Shown here piece after piece: positions 17,525 to 26,976 of a DNA stretch of 64,000 bases. Source of the DNA: Hyphomicrobiales bacterium (lineage in GTDB: Bacteria; Pseudomonadota; Alphaproteobacteria; Rhizobiales; Rhizobiaceae); contig UCKU01000034.1 in the NCBI GenBank assembly GCA_900473185.1, forward strand, positions 241,186 to 305,185. The letters are read 5' to 3'. Made by a program: the position numbers and the translations under genes. Under the pieces are notes generated by a model that was given only the letters and a program-made list of their open reading frames with translations, was not told where the DNA came from and searched no databases. Position 1 is the stretch's first letter; each line of letters opens with the position of its first letter.

Positions 17525-17779
17525 ATGCCAAAAACTCATAAGCACAAGTTCCTGCGGGAACAATACCGACGCATGCTTGCGTCTGACCACCATATCGATC
17601 CACGCTGGCGCGACAGTTTCGACGCCTTCCTGACGGATATTGATCATCTGGCGCCAAACACCGGAAGCCGTCGAATTATTGGTCGCAGGAACCTCAAACT
17701 CGGGTTCGTACCCGGAAATGTCGAATGGCATTGGGAAAGCACGACACTGCCGGCATCGCGGGAAAACAGAGGACGCTAG
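17525..17779 (+). CDS. Hypothetical 84-aa protein
   Basis: Basic protein beginning MPKTHKHKFLREQYRRML. The C-terminal part holds GFVPGNVEWHW, which resembles the tail motif (Y-x-P-x-N-x-x-W) seen in phage and homing-endonuclease-like proteins of the HNH and AP2 type, but no complete catalytic motif is present. Start chosen at ATG 17525; upstream frame is open but poor in coding character. It could be a free-standing DNA-binding remnant at the left edge of the accessory region. Confidence 0.45.
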   Translation: MPKTHKHKFLREQYRRMLASDHHIDPRWRDSFDAFLTDIDHLAPNTGSRRIIGRRNLKLGFVPGNVEWHWESTTLPASRENRGR

Positions 17780-18594
17780 GCCCGACTCACGGCACGGCTG
17801 AATGCAATCCCGCCAAATCGAGCCTCCACGCAGCTTTGGCCGTGTCTTATCCCTTTTTGAGCGTTTTCTCTTCTGCCGGTCTTGCCTCAGCCGGCCTACC
17901 AACAATCTGACGTCATTGAGAACCGGATGGCCGCCTATCCATGGAGGTGCCACGCCTTTTGCACGAGCCCAGTAGCTCGCGCGTGTTACTGTTCGTTTGT
18001 TTGTTCTCTGAGCCTCAACGCGCGCACTGTTTTTACTGAGATATTTCCAACATACATATATTTGTTTTCATCATTCTGCGCCATCTGATCTTTCCAGCAG
18101 AATCTCTCTGGGAGAGGCTGGAAGGTCAAGTGCCGTGCGCTGCTAACAATAGCGCCCAAAGGTGCAGCATCTGCCATAGGCATGATCCCAACGAAAGCAG
18201 CCGTCGCTCTTGCGAGCGACGGCTGCTGAACTAGCAACGATGGCCGTTTGATCCGGTCATGCGACAGGCCTGCGTGGGCCTGCCGCGCTACTCGAAGAAG
18301 CGCGTGCAGAATTCAGTCTGGAAGGTAACCAGTAGGTTCGATCTTGCCAAAGTAATGACCATGCTGAACTTCACCGCATCTCAACACAGACATCTTGTAT
18401 TCCAATGGCTTACCTCCGGTTTCTTAATCCAACTCCGGAGGCTCAAGCGACCATTGAATCGCGCTTCGATCCGGTTCGCCGCTTCGCGCGTCATCTGCAC
18501 TGTTCGTGTGGCGCAGCTAACCATTTTTAACTGGCGGTGTCAGGCTTTGGGGTGCTAACTTTTCCTCGTTGTTCAGCGATGCAGGGAGAAGGGA
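17780..18594. other. Long stretch without a convincing gene
   Basis: Over 800 bases between the hypothetical protein and the first large regulator. Small frames exist (for example 17986-18237 minus and 18259-18558 plus) but none has a recognisable domain. A strong hairpin at 18196-18227 is described separately. The stretch coincides with the change from dense catabolic genes to the mosaic region and could be an old insertion junction; no integrase, direct repeat or tRNA was seen. Confidence 0.5.
18196..18227 (-). terminator. Strong perfect hairpin, terminator-like
   Basis: AGCAGCCGTCGCTC (18196-18209) and GAGCGACGGCTGCT (18214-18227) are exact complements with a four-base loop. Read on the minus strand the stem is followed by TTTCGTT, a short U-rich run, so it could terminate a minus-strand transcript from the 18.2-18.6 kb stretch, possibly a small RNA, or simply insulate the neighbouring units. 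On the plus strand no T tract follows. Confidence 0.5.
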
Positions 18595-21450
18595 TTGACG
18601 GAACATTCCGCCGAGAGAACCCGGCGCTCATATTCGTTTGGACCTTTTGTGCTGGTTCCCGAACAGCAATTACTTGTCGAAGGCGAAAAGCGTGTGCGGA
18701 TCGGCGGTCGGGCACTGGACGTGTTGACCGCCTTGGTCGAACGCTCGGGCGAGGTTGTAGAAAAGCGTGATTTAATCTCACGGGCTTGGCCCGGTGTGAC
18801 CGTGGATGACGCCAACCTCAAGGTCAACATGGGACTGCTGAGACGAGCCCTCGGAGAAAGCGCTGGTCCACCGCGGTATATCGCGACGGTCGTCGGCCGC
18901 GGCTATCGCTTCATAGCTCCGGTCGCGAGTGCAGGTGTCGCAAGCGCCGAGAACCCTGAAGGTGCCCAGTCCGAGCGTAACCATAATTTGCCTGTCGGCA
19001 CGGCGAACGTGGTTGGGCGAGCGGAATTCATTGCGTCGATAACGCAAGAGCTGGATAGATCCCGCCTCGTATCCATCGTGGGCCTCGGCGGTGTAGGGAA
19101 GACTACCGTTGCAATCGCCGTGGCGGAGGGCATAGTCGGCCGATTCAGAGACGGTGTTTGGCTTGTCGATCTGGCGTCGCTGAAAGATGAAGATCGGATG
19201 CCCGACGCTATCGCAGCCTCGGTGGGCCTTGCGGCGCATTCGTCCAACAACATGGCTTCGCTGTGCGCAGGGATTCGTGATCGCGAAATGCTGCTTGTGC
19301 TCGACAATTGCGAACACATGATCGAGGCCGTCGCCCTGTGCGCCGACCGGCTGCTTTGTTGCTCGAAAGGCATCAAAGTACTGGCGACATCTCGGGAGCC
19401 GCTGGGGGTCAGAGGGGAGCGGGTTAGGCGTCTTGCCGGATTGGAGGTACCCCCGGTTTCCTCGACAAGCGCAGAGGAGGCCCTGACATATTCAGCCGTC
19501 CAGCTTTTCGTCGATCACGCCGCAGATAGAAGTGGTCTTTTTCAGCTGCAGGACCTCGATGTTCCCGTAATCGTGGAAATCTGCCGAAAGCTCGATGGCG
19601 TTGCACTTGCGATCGAACTCGCGGCGACGCGAATCGACGCATTCACTCTTCCCGAGCTGCTGGAGCGCCTCGACCACAGATTCCGCTTGCTTCAGGGACG
19701 CCGAGCCGGTCCCCCACGACACCGTTCACTCCTGTTGGCTATGGACTGGAGCTACGACCTTCTGCCTTACAGTCAACAGGCGCTGATGCAACGCCTTTCC
19801 CTGTTTTCGGCTCCATTCAGTCTCGGAGGGGCATGCGCTGTGGGCATCGGCCCCGGTATGGACGAGAATCAAGTCATTGAAGACCTTGCAAATCTTGTTG
19901 CCAAATCGTTGGTATCGGTTGAAGCGCTAGACGGTGAGATGAACTACAGGATGCTGGATTCGACCCGGGCTTATTCTCTGGAGAAGCTATCGAAAAGCGG
20001 CGACTTGCGACGGGTGAGTCATAGGCATGCGAAGTATGCTCTCGAGTTGGCCGAATTAGCGGTTGTCGAGAGTGCTTCTCTCGATTGCGCAGACTGGAGA
20101 CACCGATACGCTTCAAAGATCGACGATATCAGGAATGCGCTGACATTCTCGTTTTCCGACGTCGGTGACCGCTCGATCGCAATTCGTCTAACGATAGCAG
20201 CCGTGCCATGGTGGGAAAAGCTCGCGCTTCTAGACGAGTGCCGTCTCGCCGTGAGCCGGGCACTCGACAACGACTATGCGCAGGATAGAACAAGGCGGGA
20301 AGAACTACTGCTTCAGCTCTCACTCGGGGCTGTGCAGCTCTTCGTACAGGGACCTCTGAAGGAGGTAAAACAGGCCTTCACCAAAGCACTCGAAATCGCG
20401 GAGTCGATCGGGGACATCGACCTGCAAATGGAGTGCCTCCGTGGACTGTCACAATTCGGGCTTTGGTCCGGCGACGCTCGCTCGTCCCTCAGCATAGCAG
20501 CGAGAATGCGGGAGATCGCCGACAAGGGGGAGGCCACAAGTGCCGCCAGTGCCGATGCCCAGGCCGGAAGCGCGCTTCAGTATCTCGGCGATTTAGCTAG
20601 CGCACGCGAACACCTGGAACATTTTCTGGTATCGCCGACGTCGCAGCCTACACAATCCGGTGCGACACGCTTCGAGTCAGATCAACGGACAGAAGCTCGC
20701 GGTTCGCTCGCGATGGTGCTTTGGCTTCAAGGTTATTCTGATCAGGCGCTGGAAGTGGCTCGCCGACAATTGCGGGAGGCCGAGGAATCGGGGCACGCAG
20801 TCTCACGATGCTCGGCAATTCTACTGACCTACGTCTGCATTCTGATCTACGTTGGTGATTACGATGAAACAGAGCGAATGCTCGATTTTGCAGACCAGTA
20901 CACCGCGGACCATGGCTTGGTTTTGTGGCGTGCTATCGCCGAGTGCATGAGAGTAAAGTTGCATTTGGAAACGGGGCGGCCGATCGACTTGCGAGCGTAC
21001 GAAAGCGCCTTGGCAGAAGTCCAGAGCGCGGGGCTGGGACTGCGCTATGCTCCCTTCGTCGCTAACTACGGCCACGTCCTGTCGCTGCTTGGGGATGCCA
21101 AAGCAGCCATTTATCGTATCGATGAAGCGATCGCTTTGTTCGGCGACAGCGGACATGACTGGGGGCTCCCCGAGATGCTCACTATGAAAGGTAACTTCCT
21201 CGTTGCCGGCGGGGGCGAAGCGGCCCAATGGGCAGCCGCGGATTGCTATAAGCAATCCATAGCCATGGCCCGTCAACACGGTTCACTGACATGGGAGTTG
21301 CGAGCCGCCACCCAGTTCGCGCAGATGTCGCTTGGCTCCGCGGAGTACCCCGTAGCAAAGGAGTTGCTGGTATCAGCATACGCAAGGTTCCAGGAAGGCT
21401 TCTGGACAGCCGACCTGCAACGAGCAAAGGCGCTGATCGGACTGCTTTAA
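18595..21450 (+). CDS. Winged-helix / STAND-like ATPase / TPR regulator, copy 1
   Basis: 951-aa cytoplasmic protein with three parts: an OmpR-type winged helix (about residues 13-110, ending GRGYRFIAPV), an NB-ARC/STAND-like ATPase (P-loop GLGGVGKTT at 163-171, Walker B LLVLDNCEH at 233-241, sensor ATSREPL), and about 450 residues of helical TPR-like repeats ending DLQRAKALIGLL. Family knowledge (COG3903-type ATPases, AfsR/MalT-like) suggests a one-component switch in which ligand or partner binding to the TPR part opens the ATPase and allows DNA binding. The usual GLPLA motif reads GVALA here. Start is a TTG at 18595 with AGGGAG upstream. It precedes the molybdopterin oxidoreductase gene by 215 bases on the same strand. 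Confidence 0.85.
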   Translation: MTEHSAERTRRSYSFGPFVLVPEQQLLVEGEKRVRIGGRALDVLTALVERSGEVVEKRDLISRAWPGVTVDDANLKVNMGLLRRALGESAGPPRYIATVVGRGYRFIAPVASAGVASAENPEGAQSERNHNLPVGTANVVGRAEFIASITQELDRSRLVSIVGLGGVGKTTVAIAVAEGIVGRFRDGVWLVDLASLKDEDRMPDAIAASVGLAAHSSNNMASLCAGIRDREMLLVLDNCEHMIEAVALCADRLLCCSKGIKVLATSREPLGVRGERVRRLAGLEVPPVSSTSAEEALTYSAVQLFVDHAADRSGLFQLQDLDVPVIVEICRKLDGVALAIELAATRIDAFTLPELLERLDHRFRLLQGRRAGPPRHRSLLLAMDWSYDLLPYSQQALMQRLSLFSAPFSLGGACAVGIGPGMDENQVIEDLANLVAKSLVSVEALDGEMNYRMLDSTRAYSLEKLSKSGDLRRVSHRHAKYALELAELAVVESASLDCADWRHRYASKIDDIRNALTFSFSDVGDRSIAIRLTIAAVPWWEKLALLDECRLAVSRALDNDYAQDRTRREELLLQLSLGAVQLFVQGPLKEVKQAFTKALEIAESIGDIDLQMECLRGLSQFGLWSGDARSSLSIAARMREIADKGEATSAASADAQAGSALQYLGDLASAREHLEHFLVSPTSQPTQSGATRFESDQRTEARGSLAMVLWLQGYSDQALEVARRQLREAEESGHAVSRCSAILLTYVCILIYVGDYDETERMLDFADQYTADHGLVLWRAIAECMRVKLHLETGRPIDLRAYESALAEVQSAGLGLRYAPFVANYGHVLSLLGDAKAAIYRIDEAIALFGDSGHDWGLPEMLTMKGNFLVAGGGEAAQWAAADCYKQSIAMARQHGSLTWELRAATQFAQMSLGSAEYPVAKELLVSAYARFQEGFWTADLQRAKALIGLL

Positions 21451-21596
21451 TACTGATCTTGAACCGTCTCGGGAGATCGAGCCAAAATCATCCCGGGCTA
21501 AAGCAACTCCGCTATGGGCCGAGGTCTTGATTGCGCAGCCGGTATTCAATCCCCGCGGTTCGTCCTCCAATGTCGCTCGAGCACCCTATGCCGCGG

Positions 21597-21617
21597 TATA
21601 ATGTGCGTCACATGTGA
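21597..21617 (+). promoter_or_regulatory. Candidate -10 box and 10-bp palindrome before the oxidoreductase
   Basis: A perfect TATAAT at 21597-21602 is followed by the palindrome TCACATGTGA at 21608-21617, where transcription would begin, 49 bases before the GTG start of the molybdopterin oxidoreductase. No good -35 hexamer is seen at the usual distance, which would fit an activator-dependent promoter. The palindrome is shorter than a CRP/FNR site. Confidence 0.35.
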
Positions 21618-21665
21618 TGTGCTGATAGAGTTCAAGCATCAACTCTTATTTGCCGCGAGGATCCC

Positions 21666-23957
21666 GTGAAGGAAAAGCGACCAGAAGGCATCGAGCGCTA
21701 CGACCATCCGGCCGGCGGCTGGGATGCGCTAAAAGCCGTAGCAAAGACCCTTGCCCATCAACAAATCGTCGCGCAGGGCACACGAACGCTGTTAAAGGCC
21801 AACCAGCCGGAGGGTTTCGATTGTCCCGGTTGCGCCTGGCCGGATCCCAAACACACCTCGTCGTTCGAATTTTGCGAGAATGGGGCCAAGGCAATCACCT
21901 GGGAGTCGACCGCCAAAAGGACGGATGCCTCTTTCTTCGAACAACATAGCGTGGCGGCGCTGTGGGAATGGACAGACCATAAGTTAGAAGACGCTGGAAG
22001 GCTTACACTTCCCTTGCACTATAACCGCGAGACCGATCACTACGAACCGATTGCTTGGGAGACCGCATTCGAATTGATCGCGGGCGAACTTAATCAGCTG
22101 GACAGCCCTCACCAGGCAGAGTTCTACACGTCCGGCAGAGCCTCGAATGAATCAGCCTTTATCTATCAGCTTTTCGTCCGCGCGTTCGGGACAAACAACT
22201 TCCCTGATTGCTCCAACATGTGCCATGAGGCTACGAGCGTTGGCCTGCCGATGTCGATCGGCGTCGGCAAAGGTACTGTGACGCTGGAGGATTTCGACCA
22301 TGCCGACGCGATCTTCAGTTTCGGACATAATCCCGGTACCAATCATCCCCGGATGATGTCGACACTGCATGAAGCGTCGCGTCGAGGTGTGCCAATCATA
22401 GTGTTCAACCCGCTCAAGGAACGTGCGCTCGAGCGATTCGCAGCACCGCAAGATCCGCTTGAGATGGCTACGATGTCCTCGACGCGCATAGCGTCCGCTT
22501 ATCACCAAGTCCGTGTCGGAGGTGACTTGGCAGCCTTGAAGGGGATTATGAAGGCGATTTTCGTTCGCGACGGCGAGGCGATTGCAGGGGGAGGCGAGGG
22601 CGTTTTGGATCGTGCCTTCATCGCGGAACACACGGTCGGGTTCGACGAACTCCGGGCGGACATCGAGGCAACGGACTGGGCTGATATTGAAGCGATGAGC
22701 GGGCTCACCCGCCAAGCCATCGAAGGCGCAGCCGACATCTATTTGAAGGCGAAGAACGTAATCATCTGCTATGGGATGGGGCTGACACAGCATGCCCACG
22801 GAACCGAAAACGTTCAGCAGTGTGCCAACCTGCTTATGTTACGCGGCAACATCGGTCGCGAAGGCGCTGGGATCGCCCCGATCCGGGGCCACTCCAATGT
22901 TCAGGGTGACCGCACCGTTGGGATCACAGAGATCCCGAATGAGGCACTGCTGGAGGGAATGGAGAAGGCTTTCGGCTTTAGGCCTAACGGCGAAAAGGGA
23001 CACAACGCAATCGAGGCTGTCGATGCGATCGCGGAAGGGCGTTCGAAAGCGCTGATCTGCCTCGGTGGGAACCTGGCCGTCGCTATGTCTGACCCTCTCG
23101 CGACGTTTCAGGCGATGCGTAAGCTTGATCTTGCGGTGCATATTTCGACTAAGCTGAACCGATCGCATTTGCTTACAGCGCGGACATCGTTGATACTTCC
23201 CTGCTTGGGTCGAACGGATCTCGATACGCAAGACTCGGGTCCCCAGGCCGTTACCGTCGAAGATTCGATGTCGATGGTTCATGCGTCGAGGGGCTTTCTA
23301 AAGCCGCCGGCGGAGGTGTTGAAGTCGGAGCCGGCAATCATCGCCGGCATCGCCAAGGCCACACTTGGTGGGCGATATTCGATCGATTGGGATGGGCTAG
23401 TCGCCGATTACAGCCGGATCCGAGATAAAATCGAAGTCGTATTCCCCGAATTTTTCGATTTTAACAAGCGAATCCGCGTTCCGGGAGGGTTTCGTCTGGA
23501 TGTGGCCGCATCGTTCCGTCGGTGGAACACCGGCACCGGTAAAGCAAACTTCCTGGTCGCCCGGGGGCTCCTTGAGGACCCCTTAATGACACGGCCAGAC
23601 GCTCTCCTTCTGACGACCATCCGAAGCCACGATCAATATAACACCACCGTTTACGGAATGGACGACCGGTATCGTGGAGTATTTGGCCGACGGGACGTTC
23701 TTTTCATGAATTCGGCCGATTTAGCGGCCCTACAACTAAGCGACGGCGACCTCGTCGATATACGGTGCCTGGTTGACGCGGAGGAACGTGATCGTAAAGT
23801 GCAGCGGCTTACCGCAGTTGCCTACGACATTCCATCGGGTTCTGTCGCCGGATATTATCCTGAGTTGAACACCTTGGTGCCATTGAAACACTTCGACCGC
23901 ACCTCCGGGACACCCTCCTACAAAGGAGTTCCGGTCGCCGTCGCCAAGGCGTGCTAA
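21666..23957 (+). CDS. FdhF/YdeP-type molybdopterin oxidoreductase
   Basis: 763-aa protein of the formate-dehydrogenase-H-like branch known as YdeP. Near the N-terminus Cys53, Cys56 (CPGCAWPD) and Cys70 are candidates for iron-sulfur ligands, and Cys182/Cys186 (DCSNMCHEATS) occupy the region of the Mo ligand. Molybdopterin-binding segments such as FSFGHNPGTNHPRM, RGNIGREGAGIAPIRGHSNVQGDRT and the C-terminal DDRYRG block are clear. E. coli YdeP is linked to acid resistance; the natural reaction is unknown. No electron-transfer subunit or FdhD chaperone is adjacent. GTG start at 21666 with GAGG six bases upstream. It lies between regulator copies 1 and 2. Confidence 0.87.
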   Translation: MKEKRPEGIERYDHPAGGWDALKAVAKTLAHQQIVAQGTRTLLKANQPEGFDCPGCAWPDPKHTSSFEFCENGAKAITWESTAKRTDASFFEQHSVAALWEWTDHKLEDAGRLTLPLHYNRETDHYEPIAWETAFELIAGELNQLDSPHQAEFYTSGRASNESAFIYQLFVRAFGTNNFPDCSNMCHEATSVGLPMSIGVGKGTVTLEDFDHADAIFSFGHNPGTNHPRMMSTLHEASRRGVPIIVFNPLKERALERFAAPQDPLEMATMSSTRIASAYHQVRVGGDLAALKGIMKAIFVRDGEAIAGGGEGVLDRAFIAEHTVGFDELRADIEATDWADIEAMSGLTRQAIEGAADIYLKAKNVIICYGMGLTQHAHGTENVQQCANLLMLRGNIGREGAGIAPIRGHSNVQGDRTVGITEIPNEALLEGMEKAFGFRPNGEKGHNAIEAVDAIAEGRSKALICLGGNLAVAMSDPLATFQAMRKLDLAVHISTKLNRSHLLTARTSLILPCLGRTDLDTQDSGPQAVTVEDSMSMVHASRGFLKPPAEVLKSEPAIIAGIAKATLGGRYSIDWDGLVADYSRIRDKIEVVFPEFFDFNKRIRVPGGFRLDVAASFRRWNTGTGKANFLVARGLLEDPLMTRPDALLLTTIRSHDQYNTTVYGMDDRYRGVFGRRDVLFMNSADLAALQLSDGDLVDIRCLVDAEERDRKVQRLTAVAYDIPSGSVAGYYPELNTLVPLKHFDRTSGTPSYKGVPVAVAKAC

Positions 23958-23976
23958 CATCAGGCGGATGACTCCA

Positions 23977-24019
23977 GCGGTATTGTGCGGTATTGGTGCA
24001 AGGGGGCAGTCTCTTGCAC
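23977..24019. promoter_or_regulatory. Tandem 10-bp repeat and inverted repeat before regulator copy 2
   Basis: GCGGTATTGT (23977-23986) is followed at once by GCGGTATTGG (23987-23996), nine of ten bases identical with a period of one helical turn. This runs into a perfect 7-bp inverted repeat, GTGCAAG (23996-24002) and CTTGCAC (24013-24019) with a 10-base spacer. Direct repeats with a 10-11 base period are the usual target of OmpR-type winged helices, so this is a candidate autoregulatory operator. Confidence 0.45.
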
Positions 24020-24105
24020 ATCAGGTCTTTGTTTGTCCGGTCTTCCCGTGAGACGTGTCCATTCGCTGCCTTCGCAAGCAGCTCTCCGTATTGCAGGAGA
24101 ATTTG

Positions 24106-26973
24106 ATGGCATCACGGCAACCGCCTGAGATGGTCACGTTCGGGCCTTTTCGCCTGCATCTCAAGCTCCGCCGTTTGTTCCGCGACGAGGAAGAGGTGCG
24201 CCTTGGCAACCGAGCAATGGAATTGCTCATCGCACTGGCGCGTAAGAAAGGAGAGGTCGTAACAAAACGAGACCTGTTCGACGCGGCATGGCCGGGCATC
24301 TTTATTGAGGATGGAAATCTCAAGGTCACAATCGCCTCGCTGAGGCGATCGCTTCGAAAGCACTCGGCTACGGGCAACTATATTAGGACATTTTCGAACC
24401 GGGGCTATTGGCTTAGCGACCAAGCCGAAGGCGTTGCGCCTGCTGGTGGTAACCTGCAGAGTATCGCGAGCACGCAGATTCCTCACTTGGGTAACGTCAT
24501 TGGCCGAGCTGACGAAATCGCCGAGCTGTGCAAGACCGTCGGGGTCGGCCGGCTAACCAACATCGTCGGGGCAGGAGGCATAGGCAAAACAACGGTGGCT
24601 ATTGCTGTCGCCCGGATTGTTGAGCGCGAAGAAGAGGTTTCTGTGACGTTTGTAGATCTGTCGCGGATTACAGATGAAGAATATGTCATACCTTCACTTG
24701 CGGCCGTCCTGGGCATCAATTCAGGTAGTCAAGACCGACTCGATGCTATTTCCTCAACTCTCGCCAAACGAGCAGCCCTGCTGGTGTTAGATACCTGCGA
24801 GCATGTGAGCAATGCCGTGGCGCATCTATGCGATGTTGTACTCAAGAGAACCGAGAGCGTGAGGATCCTCTGCACAAGCCGACAAGCTCTACGCACCAAG
24901 CATGAGAAAGTCGTATGGCTAGCGCCCCTGGAGGTGCCGCCGGTAAGCCTATCTCCCGCCGCTGAGGAAGTCCTGGCATATCCTGCTCCAAAGCTGCTCG
25001 TTGAACGGGCTTCGGAGGCGGGTTATTACAAGCTTACGGACAGGGACGCGGGAACAATTGCAGAGATCTGCCGGAGGCTTGACGGTCTCCCGCTTGCGAT
25101 CGAACTTATCGCGCCCCGCCTCTTGGTCGAAGCGGCTGCCGATGTTCTCAGAGAACTCGACAACCGATTTGCCGGACTTACAGGTCGCGAGCTTGGGACA
25201 CCTCCGCGGCAGCGGACTCTTCTCGCGACGCTGGAGTGGAGTTACGCAATGCTCACCGAAACCGAGGCGGCCGTCCTCCGTACTGCCTCGGTATTCGCGC
25301 AGCCATTCGAACCAAACGCAATACTGCGTGTGATACGTCACCACCATTTTGATCCCGCCATTGTCTTCGACGCACTTGCGGGCCTTCGCTCGAAGTCGAT
25401 GCTGAGCATCGAGCACGCATCCGACGAGATACGCTATCGACTTCTGGACAGTACACGAGCATTTGCCGCCAACCTCCTGGAGATTTCAGGCGAACTTGAA
25501 CAAGTTTCGGCAGCATACGCTCGATACGTTCTAGAGGTGTTCGAAAAGTCCATAACCGAGCAGGCACGACTCCCAGCCCAGCAGTGGTACGCGACATATG
25601 CCACCCGCGCAGAAGAATTGCGCAAGGCCATCACCTGGGCTCTTTATCAGAATGGTGACACGTTGCTCGGTCTGAGGCTGGTGGCTACCGGCCTTCCCTT
25701 ATGGCATGAACTTTCCATGATCGAAGACGCAAGAAGGAATTGCGAAGAGGCTCTTGCAGCGTATGATCGGATATCTTGCTCAGAGCGCGCGCTCAAGCTG
25801 AAGCTCCTCCTGGGGCTGGCGGCTGTCTCTCGATTTATCTCGACTGATACTGATAAAGCCATTGCGACCTTCGAGAAAGCTATAAAGCTGTCGCGTGATG
25901 TCGGCGACAAAGAAGCTGAGTGCCAGGGGCTTGTGGCGCTAGCTAGCTATCGACTTTTGCCAGGATACCGAACGACAGCCCAGGAGACACTTGAGCAACT
26001 GAAGAACGCCGCGTTGCAAAGCGGTAACCGCCCGGCCCTGTGGGAGCACGAGACCCTTCTCGCCGAGATGGATGTTATCCAGAGCGACTACCCGGCAGTT
26101 ATCGCTCGACTTGAACGGCTCCGTGAGCAAATACAGAACGCTTCCGATGGGACCGCGTCTCGCTTCGACGCCGACATTCGGATCAGGACCGAAAACACTT
26201 TGGGTGCCGCTCAATGGCTCGGCTCGCAGAGACCGGGAACCGGATTACATCGGGTGCAGACCGCAGCCCAATGGGCCTTGGACGCACATCATGGTTGGAC
26301 GCTGATATACTGCTTTACTCGCGGTATTCTCTTCATTCTGAGCGAATGCCTCGACTACGCACGCGGCCGGCACTGTCTCGCAAAATTGAGGGAGGCCATC
26401 GACAGATATGACGTGCCAACCTGGACTCCAGTTGCCGACTGTTATGCGGAAGCGTTCGACGCGCTTTCCGGATCAAGAAGAGATCCTGATGCGATCATGC
26501 GGGCGTTCGATCGGCTCCGTACTGGCCTCCCTCAGCACGGCCGACACGTCTACTACGCGCTTCTGACCAGAGCGCTTCACGCGATCGGTTGCGCGACTGA
26601 AGCGGCTCGCATTCTGAACTACGTTTTCGAGATGGGCCCGCAACGCTCAATGGTACCGGAATTGCTTCGTCTCAAGGCGATCGAAGAACGTTCTGAAGGT
26701 CGGGATGACGATGCGCTTTCAACTCTGACGCGGGCTCTGTCGATCGCGGAAGAGCATGGTTCCTGGGCTTGGCGGCTACGGACCGCGACGGATCTCGCCT
26801 CCCTTCTCATGGATATGTTTCAGGCTGATGATGCGAAAACAGTGCTCGAGCCGATATACGGCCAATACCTTGATGGTTTTGACACGCCAGATCTGCAGCG
26901 TGCAAAAAGAGTGCTTGCTGATCTCAACAGCTCAGGTGGAGTGAGTACTGACGGAGTGGCGGCTTCGGGATAG
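24106..26973 (+). CDS. Winged-helix / STAND-like ATPase / TPR regulator, copy 2
   Basis: 955-aa paralogue of the same three-part design: winged helix at about residues 8-106, P-loop GAGGIGKTT at 155-163, Walker B LLVLDTCEH at 225-233, GLPLAIEL motif, then helical repeats to the end. The Walker B carries DTCEH where the three sister copies have DNCEH. The winged helix ends NRGYWLSD, lacking the GRGYRF wing sequence of copies 1 and 4, so its DNA target may differ. Start is ATG 24106 with AGGAGA at a proper distance; the longer frame from 24055 has no such site. It is convergent with the Old Yellow Enzyme gene, whose stop lies 3 bases away. Confidence 0.85.
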   Translation: MASRQPPEMVTFGPFRLHLKLRRLFRDEEEVRLGNRAMELLIALARKKGEVVTKRDLFDAAWPGIFIEDGNLKVTIASLRRSLRKHSATGNYIRTFSNRGYWLSDQAEGVAPAGGNLQSIASTQIPHLGNVIGRADEIAELCKTVGVGRLTNIVGAGGIGKTTVAIAVARIVEREEEVSVTFVDLSRITDEEYVIPSLAAVLGINSGSQDRLDAISSTLAKRAALLVLDTCEHVSNAVAHLCDVVLKRTESVRILCTSRQALRTKHEKVVWLAPLEVPPVSLSPAAEEVLAYPAPKLLVERASEAGYYKLTDRDAGTIAEICRRLDGLPLAIELIAPRLLVEAAADVLRELDNRFAGLTGRELGTPPRQRTLLATLEWSYAMLTETEAAVLRTASVFAQPFEPNAILRVIRHHHFDPAIVFDALAGLRSKSMLSIEHASDEIRYRLLDSTRAFAANLLEISGELEQVSAAYARYVLEVFEKSITEQARLPAQQWYATYATRAEELRKAITWALYQNGDTLLGLRLVATGLPLWHELSMIEDARRNCEEALAAYDRISCSERALKLKLLLGLAAVSRFISTDTDKAIATFEKAIKLSRDVGDKEAECQGLVALASYRLLPGYRTTAQETLEQLKNAALQSGNRPALWEHETLLAEMDVIQSDYPAVIARLERLREQIQNASDGTASRFDADIRIRTENTLGAAQWLGSQRPGTGLHRVQTAAQWALDAHHGWTLIYCFTRGILFILSECLDYARGRHCLAKLREAIDRYDVPTWTPVADCYAEAFDALSGSRRDPDAIMRAFDRLRTGLPQHGRHVYYALLTRALHAIGCATEAARILNYVFEMGPQRSMVPELLRLKAIEERSEGRDDDALSTLTRALSIAEEHGSWAWRLRTATDLASLLMDMFQADDAKTVLEPIYGQYLDGFDTPDLQRAKRVLADLNSSGGVSTDGVAASG

Positions 26974-26976
26974 CCG

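Noticed and set aside
17986..18237. 83-aa minus-strand frame in the long empty stretch
   Set aside because: It runs through the perfect hairpin at 18196-18227 and has no recognisable domain or ribosome site.
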